A DNA stretch of 64,000 nt from contig OZ025257.1 in NCBI GenBank assembly GCA_964019135.1, positions 41,805,798 to 41,869,797 on the forward strand, read 5' to 3'. The position numbers were made by a program, and so were the translations under genes. Below are positions 32,035 through 46,500 of the stretch, in pieces. Numbering within the stretch: the first letter of the stretch is position 1; each line of letters starts with the position of its first letter. Source of the stretch: Arenicola marina (taxonomy: Eukaryota; Annelida; Polychaeta; Arenicolidae). Below the pieces are notes generated by a model that saw only the letters and a list, made by a program, of their open reading frames with translations, did no database searches and had not been told where the DNA came from.

Positions 32035-32180
32035 CAGGGGCGGATCCAGAGGGGGCCGACCCGGCCCCCTATTTTAGGGCCGAAATTTATTTATACCATT
32101 TAACATACGAAAACCAAAAAGCTAGGCCATTACTAGAAACCGCCCCCCCCCCCTTTCCAGCATATCTGGATCCGACCCTG
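32035..32180. mobile_element. 146-bp MITE-like element with CAGGGGCGGATCCAGA ends
   Basis: Left end CAGGGGCGGATCCAGAGGGG, right end TATCTGGATCCGACCCTG, inverted with mismatches. GTTCT flanks both sides (32030-32034 and 32181-32185), a likely target-site duplication. Ends of this CAGGGGCGGATC type are typical of small non-autonomous DNA transposons in marine animals; the superfamily is not assigned. Confidence 0.7.
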
Positions 32181-33092
32181 GTTCTCTCATGTTGGCATTT
32201 TTTGTTGACTGGCTACCATGTCAATATAATATACACAACAACAAAACAACATTGTTTGCCAATAATAAAACCCAGGCCTTGGGTCAAATCAGACGTTCAC
32301 AGCATCACTCTGTAACCTTAAATTAATCTTGGGATAAAGCGCTCGATGAAGCCTAACCGATGGTAAGGTCGGGGGATTAACGGTATATAGGCCTGTCATT
32401 GACGCTGGTCGACCGGGCTGCAGGTCACGCCGAGCTGAAGACATTCAACCTATTCGGCAGCACTTGCCTTCGATGAACTCAAGACAAGGATTAGCACAGC
32501 GCCACCTGGCGAATGGAAGGAGCTGGCCAGGTACATGTGGCAAGACCCTACTGGGTTGATGCCGACCCCGGGGCGGGGGGACTACCTTACTACACCGGGG
32601 GCAGAGGGGGCGGGGGGGCGCCCACGCCATACAGAGGATATGGAGAGCGAGAGCAAGTTACGCGATTGTATGGTCAAGTCATTGAGTGACTTTTTTTGCA
32701 CAAAGAGGCATCTAATATAGACACTGACAGAAATGTGTGGTTAAAAGTGGCATCTAAAATAGACACTGACATTCATGACAAAGTGTCTGGAGGTTTATTA
32801 TTTGAACATTTTCGATATCAACTGGATTATATAGTCGGGAACTGCAATTTGTACAAAAAAGTTAGTCTCAGATGGGCACATTGAGAGAAGTTGTAGATTT
32901 CTGCTTCGGGGTTTGAGAGAAAAAAAGGGTCATTTGGGCGACACATATGTATATTACCTAACTATATGTAGTGCCCCCCCCCCCCCCCCGGGATATCCTG
33001 ACCCAGCAGAACGCAGTATTAGGCTGTCTTCCACAACTCTAGGGCTGAACGTGCGCGCTACCTGCTAGAGGTGGTCCCAACGCAGTGAATCC

Positions 33093-33303
33093 CAGTGGCG
33101 GGCGGGGGTGGGGGCGGATACAGGATTTTGCCGAAGACTGGGGGCACAATTCTGAAGAACGTACGGGGTGGGGTGTACGCGTCACTTTAGGAAGTTTAGC
33201 GACTAAATGCCACCGAAAATGAAGGAAATTGACTTTTTACCCTACGCCGTGAATTAGGGGGGAGGGGCACGTCGACCCCCCCCCCTCCCTGGATCCGCCA
33301 CTG
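33093..33303. mobile_element. ~210-bp MITE-like element with CAGTGGCGGATCCAGG-type ends
   Basis: Left end CAGTGGCGGGCGGGGGTGGG then GCGGATACAGGA; right end CCCTGGATCCGCCACTG. The left end appears expanded by G-rich slippage. No clear target duplication. Runs of C nearby (32975-33440) are simple sequence. Confidence 0.6.
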
Positions 33304-33621
33304 CAAGGCTATAGTTCTAGCTACTCGATCCTTTCCACAACGCCCCACCCCCCCCCCCCCCTACCCGAAGTTAAAGTTTTGGCACATATCCGCCGTTCAT
33401 AATTTACGTCCCCTCGGATCCCCCACTCCACCGCCCCTCCCCCCCCCCCTCTCCCTCAAGACGCAAAGGGGTTTGAGACAACGATGAACCAGTACGTGGC
33501 GCGGATCCATGCAGGGTGTGTGGATGGGGTGGGGTGGGGGGCGCGGAGGGGGACCCGGGGGGCTGCCCCCCCCCCCCCACGTCCTCAACCATTCCCCGAC
33601 TTGAACCAGAATGCCCTCCTT

Positions 33622-33715
33622 CAATGGAAAGTACCTGGGATCTTCCATGGAAAGTACCTGGGATCTTCCATGGAAAGTACCTGGGATCTTCCATGGAAAA
33701 TACCTGGGATCAATG
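33622..33715 (+). repeat. 23-bp tandem repeat, four copies
   Basis: CATGGAAAGTACCTGGGATC plus TTC, four units, in intergenic DNA. The region 31511-33620 otherwise shows only the two small elements and poly-C tracts; no gene is supported. Confidence 0.9.
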
Positions 33716-34504
33716 ACCTAAGGAGCTGTGTCACTCTACAGCCTCGGTGCTTATAGCATGACCCACATGTGACTCGGCAGTGGGCCAGCTGGTCATGCAC
33801 CCCTGGGCACCGCACGGCGCTTTAGCTCCTCGTATTATCGCCCACCAAGCTTGTCAGTCAGTTTTGTGGACGCTCGCCTCGCTCTAGTTTTCACGAGGTT
33901 GTATCCGCCATCGCACCGTGTTACTCCAGCAACGGTTATCTCTGTGGGCCGTTCATATTGGAATATATATTAGAGAGATGTACAGGAATTATTTAACTGC
34001 TGGGGCCCGGTACTAACCACGATCATGCAGTGCTGGCATGTAGCGAGCTGATGGTGCAGGGGGCATAGCCACAGGGCTGTGATATCGATTGCTGATGCTG
34101 GAGTCGCCCGCATAACAAGTAGGGTGGGTCTACGAGGTAACAGCACCATCATTCACTGATATTGTCTACCGTCAACATCATGTGATAGTCACCACCTCTG
34201 TGAGGTCGTATGCCGCGACAACCAACGCACAGTCGACATACCAGGAAGACCTGCAATGGTGTGGTAAGATACACACGGTATGTATATCTACTACAGCCTG
34301 GTGATGGTCGGCTAGACAGTGTAGAGGTTACGGGATCGTTCGAGAAGGGGGCTGGAAGGGGCAAATGGCGACACGCGACACAGGCATATTGGAAAAGTCG
34401 ATATGGGACATTGCCCCCAAAATTCCGACACTGAAAATCTGAAAATGCGACAACGACACCGATAGTGGCATTTTAGAAGAAAAACAAGCGACGTTAAACT
34501 AGCT
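33716..34504. other. Intergenic DNA left of the satellite, with a possible seed unit
   Basis: No gene recognised. At about 34316-34333, AGTGTAGAGGTTACGGGA matches the core of the 46-bp satellite unit in otherwise unique sequence, about 170 bases left of the array. It could be the ancestral unit or a detached copy. Confidence 0.5.
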
Positions 34505-37500
34505 ATACCAAAAAGCAGTGTAGAGGCTACGGGAGTTGTGGGTTATGATATATGATAGACACAGTGTAGAGGCTACGGGAGTTGTGTGTTACGGTATATG
34601 ATGTACACAGTGTAGAGGTTACGAAAGTTGTGCGTTATGGTATATGATGGACACAGTGTAGAGGCTACGGGAGTTGTGTGTTTTGGTATATGATGGACAC
34701 AGTGTAGAGGCTACAGGAGTTAATTGTGGGTTATGGTATATGATGGACACAGTGTAGAGGCTACGGGAGTTGTGTGTTATGGTATATGATGGACACAGTA
34801 TAGAGGCTGCGGGAGTTGTGTGTTACGGTATATGATGGACACAGTGTAGAGGCTACGGGAGTTGTGTATTATGGTATATGATAGACACAGTGTAGAGGCT
34901 ACGGGAGTTGTGTATTATGGTATATGATGGACAGAGTGTAGAGGCTACGGGAGTTGTGCGTTATGGTATATGATGGACACAGTGTAGAGGCTACGGGAGT
35001 TAATTGTGGGTTATGGTATATGATGGACACAGTGTAGAGGCTACGGGAGTTGTGTGTTATGGTATATGATGGACACAGTGTAGAGGCTACAGGAGTTAAT
35101 TGTGGGTTACGGTATATGATGGACACAGTGTAGAGGCTACGGGAGTTGTGTGTTATGGTATATGATGGACACAGTATAGAGGCTGCGGGAGTTGTGTGTT
35201 ACGGTATATGATGGACACAGTGTAGAGGCTACGGGAGTTGTGTATTATGGTATATGATAGACACAGTGTAGAGGCTACGGGAGTTGTGTATTATGGTATA
35301 TGATGGACAGAGTGTAGAGGCTACGGGAGTTGTGTGTTATGGTATATGATGGACACAGTGTAGAGGCTACGGGAGTTGTGGGTTATGGTATATGATAACC
35401 ACAGTGTAGAGGCTACGGGAGTTGTGTGTTATGGTATATGATGTACACAGTGTAGAGGTTACGAAAGTTGTGTGTTATGGTATATTATGGACACAGTGTA
35501 GAGGCTACGGGAGTTGTGGCTTATGGTATATGATGGACACAGTGTAGAGGCTACGGGAGTTGTGTGTTATGGTATATTGATGTACACAGTGTAGAGGTTA
35601 CGAAAGTTGTGTGTTATGGTATATGATGGACACAGTGTAGAGGCTACGGGAGTTGTGTGTTATGGTATATGATGGACACAGTGTAGAGGCTACGGGAGTT
35701 GTGGGTTATGGTATATGATAGACAAAGTGTAGAGGCTACGGGAGTTGTGTGTTATGATATATGATAGACACAGTGTAGAGGCTACGGGAGTTGTGGGTTA
35801 TGGTATATGATAGACACAGTGTAGAGGCTACGGGAGTTGTGTGTTTTGGTATATGATGGACACAGTGTAGAGGCTACGGGAGTTGTGTGTTATGGTATAT
35901 GGTTGACACTGTGTAGAGGCTACAGGAGTTAATTGTGGGTTATGGTATATGATGGACACAGTGTAGAGGCTACGGGAGTTGTGTGTTATGGTATATGATG
36001 GACACAGTATAGAGGCTGCGGGAGTTGTGTGTTACGGTATATGATGGACACAGTGTAGAGGCTACGGGAGTTGTGTATTATGGTATATGGTAGACACAGT
36101 GTAGAGGCTACGGGAGTTGTGTATTATGGTATATGATGGACAGAGTGTAGAGGCTACGGGAGTTGTGTGTTATGGTATATGATGGACACAGTGTAGAGGC
36201 TACGGGAGTTGTGTGTTATGGTATATGATGGACACAGTGTAGAGGCTACAGGAGTTGTGTGTTATGGTATATGATGGACACAGTGTAGAGGCTACTGGAG
36301 TTGTGTGTTACGGTATATGATGGACACAGAATAGAGGCTACGGGAGTTGTGTGTTATGGTATATGATGGACACAGTGTAGAGGCTACGGGAGTTGTGTAT
36401 TATGGTATATGATGGACAGAGTGTAGAGGCTACGGGAGTTGTGTGTTATGGTATATGATGGACTCAGTGTAGAGGCTACGGGAGTTGTGTGTTATGGTAT
36501 ATGATGGACAGAGTGTAGAGGCTACAGGAGTTGTGTGTTATGGTATATGATGGACACAGTGTAGAGGCTACTGGAGTTGTGTGTTATGGTATATGATGGA
36601 CACAGTGTAGAGGCTACGGGAGTTGTGTGTTATGGTATATGATGGACACAGTGTAGAGGCTACGGGAGTTGTGTGTTATGGTATATGATGGACACAGTGT
36701 AGAGGCTACGGGAGTTGTGGGTTATGGTATATGATGGACACAGTGTAAAGGTTATGGGAGTTGTGTGTTATGGTATATGATGTACACAGTGTAGAGGTTA
36801 CGGGAGTTGTGTGTTATGGTATATGGTTGACACAGTGTAGAGGCTACAGGAGTTAATTGTGGGTTATGATATATGATGGACACAGTGTAGAGGCTACGGG
36901 AGTTGTGTGTTATGGTATATGATGGACACAGTATAGAGGCTGCGGGAGTTGTGTGTTATGGTATATGATGGACACAGTGTAGAGGCTACGGGAGTTGTGG
37001 GTTATGGTATATGATGGACACAGTGTAGAGGCTACGGGAGTTGTGTGTTATGGTATATGATTGACACAGTGTAGAGGCTACGGGAGTTGTGTGTTATGGT
37101 ATATGATGGACACAGTGTAGAGGTTACGAAAGTTGTGTGTTATGGTATGTGATAGACACAGTGTAGAGGCTACGGGAGTTGTGTGTTATGGTATATGATG
37201 GACACAGTGTAGAGGTTACGAAAGTTGTGTGTTATGGTATATGATAGACGCAGTGTAGAGGCTACAGGAGTTGTGGGTTATGGTATATGATGGCCAGAGT
37301 ATAGAGGCTACGGGAGTTGTGTGTTATGGTATATGATGGACACAGTGTAGAGGCTACGGGAGTTGTGTGTTATGGTATATGATGGACACAGTTTAGAGGC
37401 TACGGGAGTTGTGTGTTATGGTATATGATGGACACAGTGTAGAGGCTACGGGAGTTGTGTGTTATGGTATATGATGGACACAGTGTAGAGGCTACGGGAG

Positions 37501-40500
37501 TTGTGGGTTTTGGTATATGATGGACAGAGTGTAGAGGCTACGGGAGTTGTGTGTTACGGTATATGATGTACACAGTGTAGAGGTTACGAAAGTTGTGCGT
37601 TATGGTATATGATGGACACAGTGTAGAGGCTACGGGAGTTGTGTGTTTTGGTATATGATGGACACAGTGTAGAGGCTACAGGAGTTAATTGTGGGTTATG
37701 GTATATGATGGACACAGTGTAGAGGCTACGGGAGTTGTGTGTTATGGTATATGATGGACACAGTATAGAGGCTGCGGGAGTTGTGTGTTACGGTATATGA
37801 TGGACACAGTGTAGAGGCTACGGGAGTTGTGTATTATGGTATATGATAGACACAGTGTAGAGGCTACGGGAGTTGTGTATTATGGTATATGATGGACAGA
37901 GTGTAGAGGCTACGGGAGTTGTGCGTTATGGTATATGATGGACACAGTGTAGAGGCTACGGGAGTTAATTGTGGGTTATGGTATATGATGGACAGAGTGT
38001 AGAGGCTACGGGAGTTGTGTGTTATGGTATATGATGGACACAGTGTAGAGGCTACAGGAGTTAATTGTGGGTTACGGTATATGATGGACACAGTGTAGAG
38101 GCTACGGGAGTTGTGTGTTATGGTATATGATGGACACAGTATAGAGGCTGCGGGAGTTGTGTGTTACGGTATATGATGGACACAGTGTAGAGGCTACGGG
38201 AGTTGTGTATTATGGTATATGATAGACACAGTGTAGAGGCTACGGGAGTTGTGTATTATGGTATATGATGGACAGAGTGTAGAGGCTACGGGAGTTGTGT
38301 GTTATGGTATATGATGGACACAGTGTAGAGGCTACGGGAGTTGTGGGTTATGGTATATGATAACCACAGTGTAGAGGCTACGGGAGTTGTGTGTTATGGT
38401 ATATGATGTACACAGTGTAGAGGTTACGAAAGTTGTGTGTTATGGTATATTATGGACACAGTGTAGAGGCTACGGGAGTTGTGGCTTATGGTATATGATG
38501 GACACAGTGTAGAGGCTACGGGAGTTGTGGGTTATGGTATATGATAGACACAGTGTAGAGGCTACGGGAGTTGTGTGTTATGGTATATTGATGTACACAG
38601 TGTAGAGGTTACGAAAGTTGTGTGTTATGGTATATGATGGACACAGTGTAGAGGCTACGGGAGTTGTGTGTTATGGTATATGATGGACACAGTGTAGAGG
38701 CTACGGGAGTTGTGGGTTATGGTATATGATAGACAAAGTGTAGAGGCTACGGGAGTTGTGTGTTATGATATATGATAGACACAGTGTAGAGGCTACGGGA
38801 GTTGTGGGTTATGGTATATGATAGACACAGTGTAGAGGCTACGGGAGTTGTGTGTTTTGGTATATGATGGACACAGTGTAGAGGCTACGGGAGTTGTGTG
38901 TTATGGTATATGGTTGACACTGTGTAGAGGCTACAGGAGTTAATTGTGGGTTATGGTATATGATGGACACAGTGTAGAGGCTACGGGAGTTGTGTGTTAT
39001 GGTATATGATGGACACAGTATAGAGGCTGCGGGAGTTGTGTGTTACGGTATATGATGGACACAGTGTAGAGGCTACGGGAGTTGTGTATTATGGTATATG
39101 GTAGACACAGTGTAGAGGCTACGGGAGTTGTGTATTATGGTATATGATGGACAGAGTGTAGAGGCTACGGGAGTTGTGTGTTATGGTATATGATGGACAC
39201 AGTGTAGAGGCTACGGGAGTTGTGTGTTATGGTATATGATGGACACAGTGTAGAGGCTACAGGAGTTGTGTGTTATGGTATATGATGGACACAGTGTAGA
39301 GGCTACTGGAGTTGTGTGTTACGGTATATGATGGACACAGAATAGAGGCTACGGGAGTTGTGTGTTATGGTATATGATGGACACAGTGTAGAGGCTACGG
39401 GAGTTGTGTATTATGGTATATGATGGACAGAGTGTAGAGGCTACGGGAGTTGTGTGTTATGGTATATGATGGACACAGTGTAGAGGCTACGGGAGTTGTG
39501 GGTTATGGTATATGATAACCACAGTGTAGAGGCTACGGGAGTTGTGTGTTATGGTATATGATGTACACAGTGTAGAGGTTACGAAAGTTGTGTGTTATGG
39601 TATATTATGGACACAGTGTAGAGGCTACGGGAGTTGTGGCTTATGGTATATGATGGACACAGTGTAGAGGCTACGGGAGTTGTGGGTTATGGTATATGAT
39701 AGACACAGTGTAGAGGCTACGGGAGTTGTGTGTTATGGTATATTGATGTACACAGTGTAGAGGTTACGAAAGTTGTGTGTTATGGTATATGATGGACACA
39801 GTGTAGAGGCTACGGGAGTTGTGTGTTATGGTATATGATGGACACAGTGTAGAGGCTACGGGAGTTGTGGGTTATGGTATATGATAGACAAAGTGTAGAG
39901 GCTACGGGAGTTGTGTGTTATGATATATGATAGACACAGTGTAGAGGCTACGGGAGTTGTGGGTTATGGTATATGATAGACACAGTGTAGAGGCTACGGG
40001 AGTTGTGTGTTTTGGTATATGATGGACACAGTGTAGAGGCTACGGGAGTTGTGTGTTATGGTATATGGTTGACACTGTGTAGAGGCTACAGGAGTTAATT
40101 GTGGGTTATGGTATATGATGGACACAGTGTAGAGGCTACGGGAGTTGTGTGTTATGGTATATGATGGACACAGTATAGAGGCTGCGGGAGTTGTGTGTTA
40201 CGGTATATGATGGACACAGTGTAGAGGCTACGGGAGTTGTGTATTATGGTATATGGTAGACACAGTGTAGAGGCTACGGGAGTTGTGTATTATGGTATAT
40301 GATGGACAGAGTGTAGAGGCTACGGGAGTTGTGTGTTATGGTATATGATGGACACAGTGTAGAGGCTACGGGAGTTGTGTGTTATGGTATATGATGGACA
40401 CAGTGTAGAGGCTACAGGAGTTGTGTGTTATGGTATATGATGGACACAGTGTAGAGGCTACTGGAGTTGTGTGTTACGGTATATGATGGACACAGAATAG

Positions 40501-43500
40501 AGGCTACGGGAGTTGTGTGTTATGGTATATGATGGACACAGTGTAGAGGCTACGGGAGTTGTGTATTATGGTATATGATGGACAGAGTGTAGAGGCTACG
40601 GGAGTTGTGTGTTATGGTATATGATGGACTCAGTGTAGAGGCTACGGGAGTTGTGTGTTATGGTATATGATGGACACAGTGTAGAGGCTACAGGAGTTGT
40701 GTGTTATGGTATATGATGGACACAGTGTAGAGGCTACTGGAGTTGTGTGTTATGGTATATGATGGACACAGTGTAGAGGCTACGGGAGTTGTGTGTTATG
40801 GTATATGATGGACACAGTGTAGAGGCTACGGGAGTTGTGTGTTATGGTATATGATGGACACAGTGTAGAGGCTACGGGAGTTGTGGGTTATGGTATATGA
40901 TGGACACAGTGTAAAGGTTATGGGAGTTGTGTGTTATGGTATATGATGTACACAGTGTAGAGGTTACGGGAGTTGTGTGTTATGGTATATGGTTGACACA
41001 GTGTAGAGGCTACAGGAGTTAATTGTGGGTTATGATATATGATGGACACAGTGTAGAGGCTACGGGAGTTGTGTGTTATGGTATATGATGGACACAGTAT
41101 AGAGGCTGCGGGAGTTGTGTGTTATGGTATATGATGGACACAGTGTAGAGGCTACGGGAGTTGTGGGTTATGGTATATGATGGACACAGTGTAGAGGCTA
41201 CGGGAGTTGTGTGTTATGGTATATGATTGACACAGTGTAGAGGCTACGGGAGTTGTGTGTTATGGTATATGATGGACACAGTGTAGAGGTTACGAAAGTT
41301 GTGTGTTATGGTATGTGATAGACACAGTGTAGAGGCTACGGGAGTTGTGTGTTATGGTATATGATGGACACAGTGTAGAGGTTACGAAAGTTGTGTGTTA
41401 TGGTATATGATAGACGCAGTGTAGAGGCTACAGGAGTTGTGGGTTATGGTATATGATGGCCAGAGTATAGAGGCTACGGGAGTTGTGTGTTATGGTATAT
41501 GATGGACACAGTGTAGAGGCTACGGGAGTTGTGTGTTATGGTATATGATGGACACAGTTTAGAGGCTACGGGAGTTGTGTGTTATGGTATATGATGGACA
41601 CAGTGTAGAGGCTACGGGAGTTGTGTGTTATGGTATATGATGGACACAGTGTAGAGGCTACGGGAGTTGTGGGTTTTGGTATATGATGGACAGAGTGTAG
41701 AGGCTACGGGAGTTGTGTGTTACGGTATATGATGGACAGAGTGTAGAGGCTACAGGAGTTGTGTGTTATGGTATGTGATGGACACAGTGTAGAGACTACG
41801 GGAGTTGTGTGTTATGGTATATGGTTGACACAGTGTAGAGGCTACAGGAGTTAATTGTGAGTTATGGTATATGATGGACACAGTGTAGAGGCTACGGGAG
41901 TTGTGTGTTATGGTATATGATGGACACAGTGTAGAGGCTACGGGAGTTGTGGGTTATGGTATATGAAGTACACAGTGTAGAGGCTACTGGAGTTGTGTGT
42001 TATGGTATATGGTTGACACAGTGTAGAGACTACAGGAGTTAATTGTAGGTTATGGTATATGATGGACACAGTGTAGAGGCTACGGGAGTTGTGTGTTATG
42101 GTATATGATGGACACAGTATAGAGGCTGCGGGAGTTGTGTGTTATGGTATATGATGGACACAGTGTAGAGGCTACGGGAGTTGTGTGTTATGGTATATGA
42201 TTGACACAGTGTAGAGGCTACGGGAGTTGTGTGTTATGGTATATGATGGACACAGTGTAGAGGTTAAGAAAGTTGTGTGTTATGGTATATGATAGACACA
42301 GTGTAGAGGCTACGGGAGTTGTGTGTTATGGTATATGATGGACACAGTGTAGAGGTTACGAAAGTTGTGTGTTATGGTATATGATAGACACAGTGTAGAG
42401 GCTAAGGGAGTTGTGTGTTATGGTATATGATGGACACAGTGTAGAGGTTACGAAAGTTGTGTGTTATGGTATATGATAGACGCAGTGTAGAGGCTACAGG
42501 AGTTGTGGGTTATGGTATATGATGGCCAGAGTATAGAGGCTACGGGAGTTGTGTGTTACGGTATATGATGGACACAGTGTAGAGGCTACGGGAGTTGTGT
42601 GTTATGGTATATGATGGACACAGTGTAGAGGCTACGGGAGTTGTGTGTTATGGTATATGATGGACACAGTGTAGAGGCTACGGGAGTTGTGGGTTATGGG
42701 ATATGATGGACACAGTGTAGAGGCTACGGGAGTTGTGTGTTATGGTATATGATGGACACAGTGTAGAGGCTACGGGAGTTGTGTGTTATGGTATATGATG
42801 GACACAGTGTAGAAGCTACGGGAGTTGTGTGTTATGGTATATGATGGACACAGTGTAGAGGCTACGGGGGTTGTGTGTTATGGTATATGATGGACACAGT
42901 GTAGAGGCTACGGGAGTTGTGTGTTATGGTATTTGATGGACAGAGTGTAGAGGCTACGGGAGTTGTGTGTTATGGTATATGATGGATACATTGTAGAGGC
43001 TACGGGAGTTGTGGGTTATGGTATATGATGGACACAGTGTAGAGGTTACGAAAGTTGTGTGTTATGGTATATGATAGACGCAGTGTAGAGGCTACAGGAG
43101 TTGTGGGTTACGGTATATCATGGCCAGAGTATAGAGGCTACGGGAGTTGTGTGTTATGGTATATGATGGACACAGTGTAGAGGCTACGGGAGTTGTGTGT
43201 TATGGTATATGATGGACACAGTGTAGAGGCTACGGGAGTTGTGTGTTATGGTATATGATGGACACAGTGTGGAGGCTACGGGAGTTGTGTGTTATGGTAT
43301 ATGATGGACACAGTGTAGAGGCTACGGGAGTTGTGTGTTATGGTATATGATGGACACAGTGTAGAGGCTACGGGAGTTGTGTGTTATGGTATATGATGGA
43401 CACAGTGTAGAGGCTACGGGAGTTGTGTGTTATGGTATTTGATGGACACAGTGTAGAGGCTACGGGAGTTGTGTGTTATGGTATATGATGGATACATTGT

Positions 43501-46500
43501 TGGGGGTACGGGAGTTGTGGGTTATGGTATATGATGGACACAGTGTAGAGGCTACGGGAGTTGTGTGTTACGGTATCTGATGGACACAGTGTAGAGGCTA
43601 CGGGAGTTGTGTGTTATGGTGTATGATGGACAGAGTGTAGAGGCTACGGGGGTTGTGTATTATGGTATATGATGGACAGAGTGTAGAGGCTACGGGAGTT
43701 GTGTGTTATGGTATATGATGGACACAGTGTAGAGGCTACGGGGGTTGTGTGTTATGGTATATGATGGACACAGTGTAGAGGCTACGGGAGTTGTGTGTTA
43801 TGGTATGTGATGGACACAGTGTAGAGGCTACGGGAGTTGTGTGTTATGGTATATGATGGACACGGTGTAGAGGCTACGGGAGTTGTGTGTTATGGTATAT
43901 GATGGACACAGTTTAGAGGCTACGGGAGTTGTGTGTTATGGTATATGATGGACACAGTGTAGAGGCTACGGGAGTTGTGTGTTATGGTGTATGATGGACA
44001 CAGTGTAGAGGCTACGGGGGTTGTGTGTTATGGTATATGATGGACACAGTGTAGAGGCTACGGGAGTTGTGTGTTATGGTATATGATGGACACATTGTAG
44101 AGGCTACGGGAGTTGTGGGTTTTGGTATATGATGGACAGAGTGTAGAGGCTACGGGAGTTGTGTGTTACGGTATATGATGGACAGAGTGTAGAGGCTACA
44201 GGAGTTGTGTATTATGGTATGTGATGGACACAGTGTAGAGACTGCGGGAGTTGTGTGTTATGGTATATGGTTGACACAGTGTAGAGGCTACAGGAGTTAA
44301 TTGTGGGTTATGGTATATGATGGACACAGTGTAGAGGCTACGGGAGTTGGGTGTTATGGTATATGATGGACACAGTGTAGAGGCTACGGGAGTTGTGGGT
44401 TATGGTATATGAAGTACACAGTGTAGAGGCTACAGGAGTTGTGTGTTATGGTATATGGTTGACACAGTGTAGAGGCTACAGGAGTTAATTGTGGGTTATG
44501 GTATATGATGGACACAGTGTAGAGGCTACGGGAGTTGTGTGTTATGGTATATGATGGACACAGTATAGAGGCTGCGGGAGTTGTGTGTTATGGTATATGA
44601 TGGACACAGTGTAGAGGCTACGGGAGTTGTGTGTTATGGTATATGATTGACACAGTGTAGAGGCTACGGGAGTTGTGTGTTATGGTATATGATGGACACA
44701 GTGTAGAGGTTACGAAAGTTGTGTGTTATGGTATATGATAGACACAGTGTAGAGGCTACGGGAGTTGTGTGTTATGGTATATGATGGACACAGTGTAGAG
44801 GTTACGAAAGTTGTGTGTTATGGTATATGATAGACGCAGTGTAGAGGCTACAGGAGTTGTGGGTTATGGTATATGATGGCCAGAGTATAGAGGCTACGGG
44901 AGTTGTGTGTTATGGTATATGATGGACACAGTGTAGAGGCTACGGGAGTTGTGTGTTACGGTATATGATGGACACAGTGTAGAGGCTACGGGAGTTGTGT
45001 GTTATGGTATATGATGGACACAGTGTAGAGGCTACGGGAGTTGTGGGTTATGGTATATGATGAACACAGTGTAGAGGCTACGGGAGTTGTGGGTTATGGT
45101 ATATGATGGACAAATTGTAGAGGCTACGGGAGTTGTGTGTTTTGGTATGTGATAGACACAGTGTAGAGGCTACGGGAGTTGTGTGTTACGATATATGATG
45201 GACAGAGTGTAGAGGCTGCAGGTGTTGTGTGTTATGGTATATGATGGACACAGTGTAGAGGCTACGGGAGTTGTGTGTTTTGGTATATGATAGACACAGT
45301 GTAGAGGCTACGGGAGTTGTGTGTTACGATATATGATGGACAGAGTGTAGAGGCTACAGGAGTTGTGTGTTATGGTATATGATGGACACAGTGTAGAGGC
45401 TACGGGAGTTGTGGGTTTTGGTATATGATGGACAGAGTGTAGCGGCTACGGGAGTTGTGTGTTACGGTATATGATGGACAGAGTGTAGAAGCTACGGGAG
45501 TTGTGTGTTATGGTATATGATGTACACAGTGTAGAGGCTACAGGAGTTGTGGGTTATGGTATATGATGGCCAGAGTATAGAGGCTACGGGAGTTGTGTGT
45601 TATGGTATATGATGGACACAGTGTAGAGGCTACGGGAGTTGTGTGTTATGGTATATGATGGACACAGTGTAGAGGCTACGGGAGTTGTGTGTAATGGTAT
45701 ATGATGGACACAGTGTAGAGGCTACGGGAGTTGTGGGTTATGGTATATGATGGACACAGTGTAGAGGCTACGGGAGTTGTGTGTTATGGTATATGATGGA
45801 CACAGTGTAGAGGCTACGGGAGTTGTGTGTTATGGTATATGATGGACACAGTGTAGAGGCTACGGGAGGTGTGTGTTATGGTATATGATGGACACAGTGT
45901 AGAGGCTACGGGGGTTGTGTGTTATGGTATATGATGGACACAGTGTAGAGGCTACGGGAGTTGTGTGTTATGGTATTTGATGGACAGAGTGTAGAGGCTA
46001 CGGGAATTGTGTGTTATGGTATATGATGGATACATTGTAGAGGCTACGGGAGTTGTTGGTTATGGTATATGATGGACACAGTGTAGAGGTTACGAAAGTT
46101 GTGTGTTATGGTATATGATAGACGCAGTGTAGAGGCTACAGGAGTTGTGGGTTATGGTATATGATGGCCAGAGTATAGAGGCTACGGGAGTTGTGTGTTA
46201 TGGTATATGATGGACACAGTGTAGAGGCTACGGGAGTTGTGTGTTATGGTATATGATGGACACAGTGTAGAGGCTACGGGAGTTGTGTGTTATGGTATAT
46301 GATGGACACAGTGTGGAGGCTACGGGAGTTGTGTGTTATGGTATATGATGGACACAGTGTAGAGGCTACGGGAGTTGTGTGTTATGGTATATGATGGACA
46401 CAGTGTAGAGGCTACGGGAGTTGTGTGTTATGGTATATGATGGACACAGTGTAGAGGCTACGGGAGTTGTGTGTTATGGTATTTGATGGACACAGTGTAG

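Noticed and set aside
32535..34434. Small genes in the intergenic region
   Set aside because: Open frames are short, overlap poly-C tracts and small transposon-like elements, and show no splice structure or recognisable domain.
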